Of a stretch of DNA of 64,000 bases, positions 7,590-15,806 are shown one piece after another. The stretch is from assembly GCA_018436095.1 (NCBI GenBank), contig JAHDMJ010000023.1, forward strand, positions 1-64,000. Reading direction: 5' to 3'. Position 1 is the stretch's first letter, and every line of letters begins with the position of its first letter. The translations under genes and the position numbers were made by a program. Source of the DNA: Clostridia bacterium (GTDB taxonomy: Bacteria; Bacillota; Peptococcia; DRI-13; UBA5745). Under the pieces are notes generated by a model, which saw only the letters and a program-made list of their open reading frames with translations, had not been told where the DNA came from and did not search any database.

Positions 7590-9371
7590 CTAGATTGAAA
7601 ACCCCTCCGCCGCTATGGACGCCATATCAGGGACTTTGCCGCGTGGCTCCGGCAAAGCCCTCGATACGGGTCTGAGGGGGGTTTTCTTATCTCCTAAACG
7701 GAATCGGGAAACCAGGGTTTGCATTTGACTGGACTGCCTGCTCAAAATCTCGCTGGAAGCTGCGCTCTCCTGAGCAGTAGCTGAATTTTGCTGTACAATT
7801 TCCGCCAACTGGCTGATGCCCAAATGGATATGGTTGATTACTGTGCTCTGTTCCTGAGAGGCGGCAGGGATCTCTCCGACAATCTTGCTGCTCTCGTTTA
7901 TACCCTCTACAATGCCGCTAAAAGAAGCGGCGGTCTCTTGAGCAATTTGTACGCCCAGCTTTGATTTACCCAAAGAATTCTCAACTAACTGCCGGATGTT
8001 TTCGGCAGCCTCCGCACTTTGCAGGGCCAGGCTGCGCACTTCATCGGCCACCACCGCAAAGCCTTTACCTTGCTGGCCGGCCCGGGCAGCTTCAATGGAG
8101 GCATTCAATGCTAAAATGTTGGTTTGGAAAGCAATATCCTGGGTCACTTTAATAACCTTATGAATTGAATGGCCGGCCTGCTCAATATCTTGTACGGCTT
8201 GTATCATTCGCTTCATCTGCCGGGAGCCCATTTCCGCACTATCCCTGATAGCGTGGGCCACCGTTGCTGCCTGCTCCGCCAACTCTGCATTATGCTTCGT
8301 CTTTTCCGCCACTTGGGAAATCTCAGCAGAAAGCTCCTCAATCCCGGAAGACTGCTCCACTGAGCTATGGGCCAATATCTGAGCTCCATTGGCGATTTGT
8401 GCAGCCCCTAAGGATACCTGGTCGGCACTCCAGCGGATTTGAGCCAACATGGCGCTAAGAGTTTCAATGGTGCTCTGCATGGCAATGCCCATAGAATCCT
8501 TCTCGCTTCGAGGGGTCACATGAACGGTCAGATCGCCGCCGGCAATAGTCCCCAAGGTATGGATTTGGTTTTGAGTGCTTTCCACCATTTGCTGAAAGGC
8601 GTTGGTCAGCGCACCGATTTCATCCTCAAAGTCACTGGTTAATTTAATCTCCATGTCGCCCCGGGCAATCTGCTCCGAAGCGCCGATCAGCTTGCCAATA
8701 GGCCGGCCAATGATACGGCGGGTCAGCAATATTGAAAACATACAGTAAATGACCGTGGTGCCCAGGCCAATTGCCAGGAGAATAGCGGCAAAGCCATTGC
8801 TGTTGCGCAGCACGCCGTCTACCCCCAAATCAACGCCCACAACGCCAATTACTTTTTTATCGGCGTCCAGAATGGGCGAAAATCCGGAGACCATATAGCC
8901 AAAACCTTCCGAATCATAAATAGAGGTAAATGAAGGAAGGCCGTTGCCGATGGTTTCAAACATCTCGTCGGCAAATGCGCTGGCCGGCTCTTGTGCCAAT
9001 AAACCCAGGGCCTCTTCTCCGGGAGTGTCAGCGTCGGCAAAGTAATAAACGCTCTGGTCGTAGCGGCTGTCCAAAACATAAAGGTAGGTAACTCCCGCGG
9101 AGGCCGCGGTTTCACTGACGAATCCTTGTACCCTGTGCCAATAATCATTTTCCTTGCCGGCCTCTAAAATCAGGGCAAACTGCTCTTCATCGATACCGGC
9201 AGCTACCGTATCGGCAATGGTCATGGCCCGCTGGGCACTGGCTTCAATAGAGTTCATCCGAAAGAATATATAGCTGAATATACCCATAAACATCGTGCTA
9301 AACAATGCAATAGCAATGGCCATACAGGAAATTTTACCCGTAATACTTTTCAAAAAACCATTCTTTTTCAT
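7590..9371 (-). CDS. Methyl-accepting chemotaxis protein with Cache-type sensor
   Basis: 593-residue transmembrane chemoreceptor. TM1 spans about 13-36, an extracellular Cache-like sensor about 40-190 (with Y-VLDSR and [10 protein letters not shown] elements), TM2 about 193-213, HAMP about 214-265, then the cytoplasmic signalling domain with the conserved hairpin tip [20 protein letters not shown], which contacts CheA/CheW. The ligand is unknown; single-Cache sensors often bind small organic acids or amino acids. ATG at 9371 has AGAGGTG about 11 nt upstream. It is divergent from the AraC regulator at 9723. No che genes are in the window. Confidence 0.93.
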   Translation of the reverse strand: MKKNGFLKSITGKISCMAIAIALFSTMFMGIFSYIFFRMNSIEASAQRAMTIADTVAAGIDEEQFALILEAGKENDYWHRVQGFVSETAASAGVTYLYVLDSRYDQSVYYFADADTPGEEALGLLAQEPASAFADEMFETIGNGLPSFTSIYDSEGFGYMVSGFSPILDADKKVIGVVGVDLGVDGVLRNSNGFAAILLAIGLGTTVIYCMFSILLTRRIIGRPIGKLIGASEQIARGDMEIKLTSDFEDEIGALTNAFQQMVESTQNQIHTLGTIAGGDLTVHVTPRSEKDSMGIAMQSTIETLSAMLAQIRWSADQVSLGAAQIANGAQILAHSSVEQSSGIEELSAEISQVAEKTKHNAELAEQAATVAHAIRDSAEMGSRQMKRMIQAVQDIEQAGHSIHKVIKVTQDIAFQTNILALNASIEAARAGQQGKGFAVVADEVRSLALQSAEAAENIRQLVENSLGKSKLGVQIAQETAASFSGIVEGINESSKIVGEIPAASQEQSTVINHIHLGISQLAEIVQQNSATAQESAASSEILSRQSSQMQTLVSRFRLGDKKTPLRPVSRALPEPRGKVPDMASIAAEGFSI

Positions 9372-9722
9372 GGATGCCTACACACCTCTTATACTTAAAA
9401 TCAGCGGACTTCTCCCATCCCTTGGGCATAATCAGGGTACAAATTGCCGGATGCATAATACCAAATATTTCCCAACAGCAGGCCATGAATGTAATGAATA
9501 CCCTTTTTAATCACTTCAATAAATTTATCGCTATTCTATTCTTTAGCCCCTACCTCCTTTGTTTTGTTGTCAGGCCGGAAACCAGATGTTAGAATACATT
9601 ATAAATGATTTTTGACCGTTAATAAACATGATGTCATCACGGTTCGGCCTCGCTTTTTCGGGCATTAAAAGAGAGGAAAACCGCAGGCAAAACCGCTATC
9701 CTAACCTTAGGAGCTGATATAT
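9372..9722. other. Divergent intergenic region, chemoreceptor / AraC regulator
   Basis: 351 bp between two divergent genes, AT-rich with several short reading frames that lack ribosome binding sites. It must hold both promoters, but I could not assign a convincing -35/-10 pair. No repeat of the dispersed family is present. Confidence 0.5.
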
Positions 9723-10574
9723 ATGGAATGGATCAAGAGGCTAAATAACGCAGTTAACTATATCGAGGAGCATCTGGCGTCAGAAATCGATTATGAGGCA
9801 TTAGGCAGGATTGCCTGCTGCTCCTCCTATCACTTTCAGCGGATGTTTGGCTACATGGCAGGTATTCCTCTCTCGGAATATATCCGCCGCCGCAAAATGA
9901 GCCGGGCGGCTGCCGACCTGCAAAAAGGCGAGAATAAAATCATCGATATTGCCCTTAAGTATGGCTATGATTCGCCCACCGCCTTTAACCGGGCCTTCCA
10001 AAGCATTCACGGCTTGCCGCCTTCCCAGGCTAAGACCGGCGGCGTCACCCTTAAATCCTTTCCGCCCATCAGCTTCCAAATCACGATTAAAGGAGCGGAG
10101 CAAATGGATTATCGCATTGAGACAAAAGAGGCCTTTCGTATTATCGGTATAAACGCCCCCCTGGACAAGGATATCGAAAAAAACTTTGAGGCTGTGCCCC
10201 TTTTATGGCAAAAGGCGGCCATGGACGGCACTATCCCCCGCCTGGTTACCATGATGAACAGTAAGCCAATGGGCATTTTAGGCGTCAGCGCCTGCCCCGA
10301 AGGCTTGGAAAACTGGCGTTACTACATTGCTGCTGCCAGCACCTTGCCTGCCGACGGTTTTGAAGAATACACGGTTCCCGCCGCTACCTGGGCCATCTTC
10401 AGCGGCCAGGGCACCGGTCAATCTATCCAGGAGCTGGAGCGCCGCATCGTCAGCGAATGGCTGCCTACTTCCGGCTACGAATACGCCAATGCCCCGGATG
10501 TAGAGGTTTATCTGGATCCCGATCCCAAAAACACCAAATATGAAGTTTGGATTCCGGTAGCGGAAAAACAGTAG
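9723..10574 (+). CDS. AraC family regulator with GyrI-like effector domain
   Basis: 283 residues. Two helix-turn-helix motifs of the AraC/XylS DNA-binding domain occupy about 8-106, including the typical IALKYGYDSPTAFNRAF second helix and GLPPSQAK. From about 125 to the end lies a GyrI-like/BmrR-type small-molecule binding domain ending EVWIPV. This DNA-binding-first arrangement is typical of the Rob/SoxS-like AraC-GyrI proteins that sense hydrophobic or cationic compounds. ATG has GGAG 9 nt upstream. The target is unknown; the divergent chemoreceptor or a distant efflux gene are possibilities. Confidence 0.9.
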   Translation: MEWIKRLNNAVNYIEEHLASEIDYEALGRIACCSSYHFQRMFGYMAGIPLSEYIRRRKMSRAAADLQKGENKIIDIALKYGYDSPTAFNRAFQSIHGLPPSQAKTGGVTLKSFPPISFQITIKGAEQMDYRIETKEAFRIIGINAPLDKDIEKNFEAVPLLWQKAAMDGTIPRLVTMMNSKPMGILGVSACPEGLENWRYYIAAASTLPADGFEEYTVPAATWAIFSGQGTGQSIQELERRIVSEWLPTSGYEYANAPDVEVYLDPDPKNTKYEVWIPVAEKQ

Positions 10575-10582
10575 AAAAATAG

Positions 10583-10627
10583 AAGGCGGCGTCTCAGCAA
10601 AGGGACGTCGCCTTGTCTTATTTTTGG
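10583..10627 (+). terminator. Terminator between convergent genes
   Basis: AAGGCGGCGTC (10583-10593) pairs with GACGTCGCCTT (10604-10614), with one G-T type position, followed by GTCTTATTTTT. It serves the AraC gene and could also act for the convergent symporter gene. Confidence 0.75.
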
Positions 10628-10678
10628 TGAAAAACCTTTTATAATTGAGGTCACTTAAAAAGCCGCTCAAGTCCTATT

Positions 10679-12109
10679 TTATTCTCCCTCCGCCTGCCGC
10701 AAAAAATCCACCTGTTGAGCAGCCGGCTTTTTCGTTAATAAGGAAACCGCAACCAAAACGATTATGCTTACAGAGGCAGCTAATATATTCGAGGGCAGCC
10801 CCAGAATGCCGGCGGCCTTGCCCGATAAGAAGAATTCGGCAATGAGGCCGGCAGCCACTGAAGCCAGGATCGAGCAAAATGCAGCGGCAGCCGTGGCTCT
10901 TTTCCAGATAAGGCCCACCACCAGCGGGAAAAAAACCGCCGTTGAGTAGAAAAGGCCGCCTAAGTACATGATACGGATAATGTTATCCAGGAAGAAAGAA
11001 ATCGTAATGGAAAATACGCAGACTAAAACGGTAATAATACGTATGGCTCTTAGGGATTGCTTATCGCTGGCCGCCTTGTTTTTGTGCATAATGGGCCCAT
11101 AAATATCATTAATGAATAAGACCGAGGCAGCCAGCAGCATGGAGGAAGCCGTTGACATGGAAGCGGCAAAGATTCCGCCTAAAACCAAGCCGGCAATGCC
11201 TACGGGTATGTAGTTCCTGATAAACATGGCATAGCCTACATTGGGGTCCTCCAAGCCGGGCAGCAGCACCACGATACAAATGCCGATAATCGCTATGGCT
11301 AAACCGTAGACGAAATAGGAAGCGCCGGTAAAAATAAAGGCAAAGCGGGCCGTGGCCTTATCCTTGGCGGCAAAGATTCTTTGGATATAGTGCTGGTTTG
11401 TGGCATAGGTGAAAATACAAAACAGACTCCAGGAAAGAACGGTTTTCAGCTCTATATTGCCGAAGCTCAAAAACTCGGGGGGCAGGCTGGCCACCAACCC
11501 GCTGTAGCCGCCAACCTTTACTAAGGAAATAGGCAGCGCAATAGCCAGGGTAGCCATAATCATTACAAACTGAACGATATCCGTATTGACCACAGCAATC
11601 ATGCCGCCGCCCATGGTATAAAGAAGAACGAAGAGCACCGTTGCGATTAAGCCCACGTTTTGGGGCACGCCCAAAACACCGTGGAGGGCTACAGCGCCTA
11701 CCAGGAATTGAGTAGACAACTGGGTGATGATGGCCAAAAGATGCATTACAGAAGCTACCACCTTCGTACTTCTGCTATACCTTTTTTCCAGAAAGTCGGT
11801 TATGGTAACCATGCCCGGCAGCTTCATCTTGCCTGCAAAAAAAATGCCTAAAAGAATAAAGGCCGGTACTGCCGACCAATCCCACCAGGCGCCGGCAATG
11901 CCCACCGTATAGCCAAAGGCCATGGCTCCGATCAAGCTGCTGCCGCCAAACTCCGTGGCCGCCATACTGAGGCCCGCTTCCAGCTTGCTTAATTTATTGC
12001 CGGCTAAAGTGAAATCATTAAAGCTCTTGACCTTTTTCGTTGAAAAATATCCTACATAAGCTGTGACGATAAAGATAACGGCAACGCCCAATATATCTAA
12101 AAACCTCAT
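10679..12109 (-). CDS. Sodium:solute symporter family protein
   Basis: 476-residue polytopic membrane carrier of the SSS family, with about 13 predicted helices. Near the N-terminus it has SFNDFTLAGNKLSK and EFGGSSLIGAMAFGYTVG, typical of SSS proteins (TM1 and the Na+-binding TM2 region), and later the conserved VNTDIVQFVMIM segment. Substrate cannot be deduced; the family includes pantothenate, proline, and mono- and dicarboxylate carriers. ATG has GGAGGAG 9 nt upstream. It follows the MFS gene on the same strand, but a strong hairpin separates them, so it probably has its own promoter. A short palindrome (GATTAATTTTAATC, 12151-12164) lies upstream. Confidence 0.88.
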   Translation of the reverse strand: MRFLDILGVAVIFIVTAYVGYFSTKKVKSFNDFTLAGNKLSKLEAGLSMAATEFGGSSLIGAMAFGYTVGIAGAWWDWSAVPAFILLGIFFAGKMKLPGMVTITDFLEKRYSRSTKVVASVMHLLAIITQLSTQFLVGAVALHGVLGVPQNVGLIATVLFVLLYTMGGGMIAVVNTDIVQFVMIMATLAIALPISLVKVGGYSGLVASLPPEFLSFGNIELKTVLSWSLFCIFTYATNQHYIQRIFAAKDKATARFAFIFTGASYFVYGLAIAIIGICIVVLLPGLEDPNVGYAMFIRNYIPVGIAGLVLGGIFAASMSTASSMLLAASVLFINDIYGPIMHKNKAASDKQSLRAIRIITVLVCVFSITISFFLDNIIRIMYLGGLFYSTAVFFPLVVGLIWKRATAAAAFCSILASVAAGLIAEFFLSGKAAGILGLPSNILAASVSIIVLVAVSLLTKKPAAQQVDFLRQAEGE

Positions 12110-12204
12110 GTTATATTGCTCCTCCTACAACATCAACGATGGTTTCACCCGATTAATTTTAATCAAAAATCCAGAAAAAACAATAGCCCGTCAAATATGC
12201 GAAA

Positions 12205-12244
12205 ATGCAGATGATCCCTCCGCAAAGAGAAAGATCATCTGCAT
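12205..12244 (-). terminator. Hairpin between MFS gene and symporter gene
   Basis: Perfect 12-bp arms ATGCAGATGATC (12205-12216) and GATCATCTGCAT (12233-12244) lie 23 bp past the MFS stop. The minus-strand T run is weak (ATTTTCG); the plus strand has a better one. It is most likely the terminator of the lyase-MFS operon. Confidence 0.7.
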
Positions 12245-12266
12245 AGCTTTTTAAGGCTATGGTCTA

Positions 12267-13511
12267 TTAATTTACCGCCGGCTTCACCAAAGCTTTTTCT
12301 TTTTCATTCATGCTATGAAGTACTTTAGAGCAGATAAATCCTAAAACGGAACAGACCAGACAAAGGATAAACAGATAGGTATAACCTGATTCGCCTTTAT
12401 CAAGCCAGCCTCCTACCAAGGTATAAAAGAAAGCATCGGGAGAAAAGCCGACAAAGGAAGCCAAGCCAATTACGGCGCCGGTTTGCTCCAGGGGTATATT
12501 TGATTCGGCCACCGTTGCAAAATAGATGCCCCGGAAGCCAAACAATACGGTGCTGAGAAGAACCATATTGATCACCGCCAGGATTACCAAATTAGAAGAT
12601 CTGGGCAGCAGCAAATAAAAAATCTCGCAAGCAGCAATGACGATGAAGCCCAGAGAAAGAATTTTTAAGGAAGATCCCACTTTGTCCACAAGGATTCCCG
12701 CTAAGGGCGAGGCCCCCATTTTAATGGCATAGGTCCGGATAATAGCCAAGCTGGAAATGACGGCCATGGAGATTTTGAAAACATCCTTCAGATAAGGATT
12801 CAAATAGGTCAGCGAAGAAAAAGTCATATAAGTAGAGAAAATAATACCGCCGATCAGCCAGGCTTTGGGCATTTTGACGGCGCTGGCAATTTGCCGGAAG
12901 GAGATCTTGTCAACACCGGCCACAGACTTTTCTTTGACCAGGAAATAAAGGATAATACCGCAGAGAATGGAAAGACCGGAATAAAGCCACACTACGTATT
13001 TGAAACCGATGGTAACGTCGTCAAAAACCTCAAACAGGTATAAACCGATAAAGGAAACCACCACGCCGGCGATGCCGGAAAGGCCTTCGTTAAAGCCGAA
13101 CATTTTGCCTTGCTCATCCTCATCGCCCAGCATGCGGATCACTTTAATGGAAGCGGCCCAGAAGGTGAGAATGGTGGTTACGCCCCAAGCGGCAAAGATA
13201 ATCAGCAGTCCCGTGTAGGAAGGAAAGCTGGCAAAATAAAAACCCAGCAAACCGGAGGAAATCAGGGAGAAAGAGAGCAGTTTTTTGGCAGAAATCTTAT
13301 CGGCTAAAAAACCGCCGGGGAAATATAAGATGGTGGCAAGAATACCGTACATGCTGATGAGATTGCCCAATTGCTGATGGTCCAAGCCCAAGGCTTCCCG
13401 CATAGGATCATAAAAAGTGGATTTCAGATAAGGCAGACTGTACATTACCGTGGTACCGCTGGCAATAATGAATATGATAAGATATTTTTTCCAATCAATA
13501 GTACTTTTCAT
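12267..13511 (-). CDS. MFS transporter
   Basis: 414-residue major facilitator superfamily protein with about 12 helices. The loop 2-3 motif is recognisable (GGFLADKISAKKL, the G-x-x-x-D-R/K-x-G-R/K type). It resembles the family of organic-anion/sugar-phosphate-like MFS carriers, but the substrate is not readable. It begins 13 nt after the PLP lyase stop, on the same strand, so the two form an operon transcribed from the MerR-type promoter at 14785-14815. The pairing suggests import of the lyase substrate or export of its product. ATG has GAGGGA upstream. Confidence 0.88.
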   Translation of the reverse strand: MKSTIDWKKYLIIFIIASGTTVMYSLPYLKSTFYDPMREALGLDHQQLGNLISMYGILATILYFPGGFLADKISAKKLLSFSLISSGLLGFYFASFPSYTGLLIIFAAWGVTTILTFWAASIKVIRMLGDEDEQGKMFGFNEGLSGIAGVVVSFIGLYLFEVFDDVTIGFKYVVWLYSGLSILCGIILYFLVKEKSVAGVDKISFRQIASAVKMPKAWLIGGIIFSTYMTFSSLTYLNPYLKDVFKISMAVISSLAIIRTYAIKMGASPLAGILVDKVGSSLKILSLGFIVIAACEIFYLLLPRSSNLVILAVINMVLLSTVLFGFRGIYFATVAESNIPLEQTGAVIGLASFVGFSPDAFFYTLVGGWLDKGESGYTYLFILCLVCSVLGFICSKVLHSMNEKEKALVKPAVN

Positions 13512-13523
13512 TGGATTCCCTCT

Positions 13524-14696
13524 CTATTCTTTTGTAATTTGCAATTGATCGAAAGCCTGCTTAAGATCGGTGATAAGATCCTCCGCCCGTTCCAGCCCTA
13601 CGGCAATTCTGATCATGCTGCTGTTTTCCACCTGGATCAAAGTGAGACCTTCTCCCAGGCTGGTAGCTATGGTCAACAGCTTAGTGGCGTTAAGCAGCTT
13701 GTAATCTGCCTCCCGCACCGTCATGCCGTTAATGTTGTTTTTAAGCCAGAACGAGACAATTCCACCTCCTTTGCCGCCCATCTGTTTTTGGCAGAGATTG
13801 TGCTGGGGATGAGATGCCAGGGCCGGATAGATTACCCTGTCCACGTAGGGACAGGATTCTAAGTACTCAGCGATAGCCAGGGCATTTTGGCAATGCTTTT
13901 CGATGCGCATTTCCAGGGTCATCATTCCCCGCATAATCAGCCAGGCATTAAAGGGGGACAGAGCCGCTCCGGTGAAGCAAGGCATGCCGGGATAACGGAT
14001 TTTATCGATGAGCTCTTTTTTGCCGATAACAGCGCCGCCTAAGGTGTCGCCATGGCCGTTAATGTATTTGGTAAGGCTGTGGATGACTAAGTCGGCTCCC
14101 CACTGCAAGGGCCTTTGGATAGGTGGCGGTGCAAAGGTGCTGTCCACGATAAACAGGCAGTCGTTGGATTTGGCAATTGCGGCGATGGCTTCGATATCCA
14201 CCACACCCAAAGTCGGATTGGCGGGAGTTTCAATAAAAATGATGCGGGTATTCTGGCGGATGCTTTGATTGACGTTTTCCGTATCTTTGAAATTGGCAAA
14301 GCTGACTTCCACATTCAACTTCTGCAGCAAATCCCGCATAAAAATATCGCTGTGAAAAAACAAGCCTTCCGAGCAAAGGAGATGATCGCCGTGAGACAGT
14401 AAGGTAAGCAAGGTCGAGCATACGGCCCCCATACCGGAGCCCGCCGCTAAAGCGGCTTCGCCGGCTTCCAAAATTGCCAGCTTTTCCTCCAAGGCCAGTA
14501 CCGTGGGATTACCCTCCCTGGTGTAGAGATAACCCAGCTTACCCCAGGCAGCGTCCATTTCCTCAACGGTATTAAAACCATAGGTAGCCGTTTGAAAAAT
14601 GGGGGCAGCCAAGGCATGGGTAGCCGGATCAAAATGATGGCCTGCGTGGATTAGCTGGGTATCCAACCCCAGGCCGGCCAAATCCTTCTTTGACAT
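13524..14696 (-). CDS. Cys/Met metabolism PLP-dependent enzyme (methionine gamma-lyase-like)
   Basis: 390 residues, fold type I PLP enzyme of the trans-sulfuration family (cystathionine gamma-synthase/lyase, methionine gamma-lyase). Visible motifs are YTREGNPT (cofactor-phosphate Tyr/Arg), SGMGAV, the PLP-Lys in SLTKYINGHGD, and the C-terminal SVGLE-like IRIAVGLE. The canonical active-site segment (L-Y-G-C/H in family members) is here LFFH, so the conserved catalytic Tyr is replaced by Phe. Substrate is therefore uncertain: gamma-elimination, gamma-replacement or another sulfur/selenium amino acid reaction. It is first gene of an operon with the MFS carrier, under MerR-type control. Confidence 0.85.
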   Translation of the reverse strand: MSKKDLAGLGLDTQLIHAGHHFDPATHALAAPIFQTATYGFNTVEEMDAAWGKLGYLYTREGNPTVLALEEKLAILEAGEAALAAGSGMGAVCSTLLTLLSHGDHLLCSEGLFFHSDIFMRDLLQKLNVEVSFANFKDTENVNQSIRQNTRIIFIETPANPTLGVVDIEAIAAIAKSNDCLFIVDSTFAPPPIQRPLQWGADLVIHSLTKYINGHGDTLGGAVIGKKELIDKIRYPGMPCFTGAALSPFNAWLIMRGMMTLEMRIEKHCQNALAIAEYLESCPYVDRVIYPALASHPQHNLCQKQMGGKGGGIVSFWLKNNINGMTVREADYKLLNATKLLTIATSLGEGLTLIQVENSSMIRIAVGLERAEDLITDLKQAFDQLQITKE

Positions 14697-14784
14697 AGTA
14701 AGCTCTCTCCTTATATAATCTGAATTAGAATATTTAGACGGAAAATAAGCTGGAAAATAAAATAGAAACCCTCTGATGACCCTG

Positions 14785-14815
14785 AGTCTAAACCCTGCCC
14801 CTAGGGGACAGTCAA
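14785..14815 (-). promoter_or_regulatory. MerR-type promoter with 19-bp spacer for the lyase-MFS operon
   Basis: On the minus strand TTGACT (14815-14810), a 19-bp spacer and TAGACT (14790-14785). The spacer contains GTCCCCTAGGGGCAGGG, with the palindrome CCCCTAGGGG, much like BmrR/Mta-type operators. An over-long 19-bp spacer carrying a dyad is the hallmark of promoters activated by MerR proteins through DNA distortion. The divergent gene at 14892 encodes a MerR regulator. Confidence 0.85.
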
Positions 14816-14891
14816 GCAGGGAAATCGCAAAAGGAGAAAAATATTTTAAATGCTCGAAAAAGGGATTAAAAACGATAGAGGCGAATGAGGA

Positions 14892-15692
14892 ATGGACAAG
14901 CTTTATACCATCGGCGAAACGGCCAAACTAAACGATATTTCGATCAAAAGTCTGCGGCATTATGATGAAATAGGCTTGCTGAAGCCTTTTTATATTGATG
15001 ATCAGTCAGGCTACCGCTATTACACTTATAGCCAGTTTGCTTTCATTGACAAAATCAAGCGTTATAAAAACGTGGGTATGCAATTGAAGGATTTGAAGGA
15101 GATTTTTGAATCCCAAAACTTGGAGAGCATTGAGCTTTTGCTGAAAGAACGCCGGCAGGCCATCGATGAGCAGGCCCGGCTGCTGGAGGACATGAAAGAG
15201 AATGTCCGTTGGCTGATGGATTTCTTTGAATATTCCAAAAGTATGCAGGTTGAAAGCTCCATTACGATTAAAGAGTTGCCGGAGCGTTATGTCATCAGCG
15301 CACCCTGCAATGAGGGGGATTCCATTTACGATATGGATTTGGCCCTCCGCAAGCTCCTGTCTTTGCCGGTATTTAAGAATACCCAGATTCTGAATCCCTA
15401 CGGTTATATTTTGGATTTTGACAAGCTCATGGAAAACAAAATGCTGGCCCGTTATTCAACGGTCAGCATTCGTGATCTGCCAGCAGAAAGGAATCCTTAT
15501 ACCCGTACTATTCCCGCCGGTACTTATCTCTGTTATAAAGCCAACATCCTTTCGGATGATTGGGATATTTCCCCTTTGATCCGCTATTGTCAGCAGCACT
15601 CGGTCCGCAAGCCTTTTGCGGTGGCTTTCGAATATTTGACCAAGCTTCATGATCCCCAGCAATCACCTTATGAGATAACGATTTTGCTGTAG
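14892..15692 (+). CDS. MerR family transcriptional activator (BmrR-like)
   Basis: 266 residues. A winged-helix MerR DNA-binding domain (YTIGETAKLNDISIKSLRHY, residues 5-24, then GYRYYTY) is followed by the long dimerisation helix (about 75-115) and a C-terminal GyrI-like/effector domain ending PYEITILL. It lacks the paired cysteines of metal-sensing MerR proteins, so a small organic ligand is likelier. It is divergent from the lyase-MFS operon, whose promoter has the 19-bp spacer expected for direct activation. Start at ATG 14892, with GAGG close upstream. Confidence 0.92.
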   Translation: MDKLYTIGETAKLNDISIKSLRHYDEIGLLKPFYIDDQSGYRYYTYSQFAFIDKIKRYKNVGMQLKDLKEIFESQNLESIELLLKERRQAIDEQARLLEDMKENVRWLMDFFEYSKSMQVESSITIKELPERYVISAPCNEGDSIYDMDLALRKLLSLPVFKNTQILNPYGYILDFDKLMENKMLARYSTVSIRDLPAERNPYTRTIPAGTYLCYKANILSDDWDISPLIRYCQQHSVRKPFAVAFEYLTKLHDPQQSPYEITILL

Positions 15693-15741
15693 GCTGGGCC
15701 TTAACGCCAACATGTCAGCCAATGTCTCTTCTCTTTCTGCT

Positions 15742-15780
15742 ATGATAAATTCAGGAGCCTGGCCAGGCTGAATTTATCAT
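15742..15780. repeat. Inverted repeat between the MerR and Kelch genes
   Basis: Arms ATGATAAATTCAG (15742-15754) and CTGAATTTATCAT (15768-15780), 13 bp, perfect. The loop carries the overlapping palindrome AGCCTGGCCAGGCT. It lies 50 bp past the merR stop and 27 bp before the next start. No T tract follows, so it could be an operator or a weak terminator. Confidence 0.75.
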
Positions 15781-15806
15781 TCTATAAAAGGAAGAGAGGT
15801 TTAGAA

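Noticed and set aside
12205-12244. The hairpin upstream of the symporter considered as a regulatory attenuator
   Set aside because: It lies close to the MFS stop and before any visible symporter promoter, so an ordinary terminator explains it.
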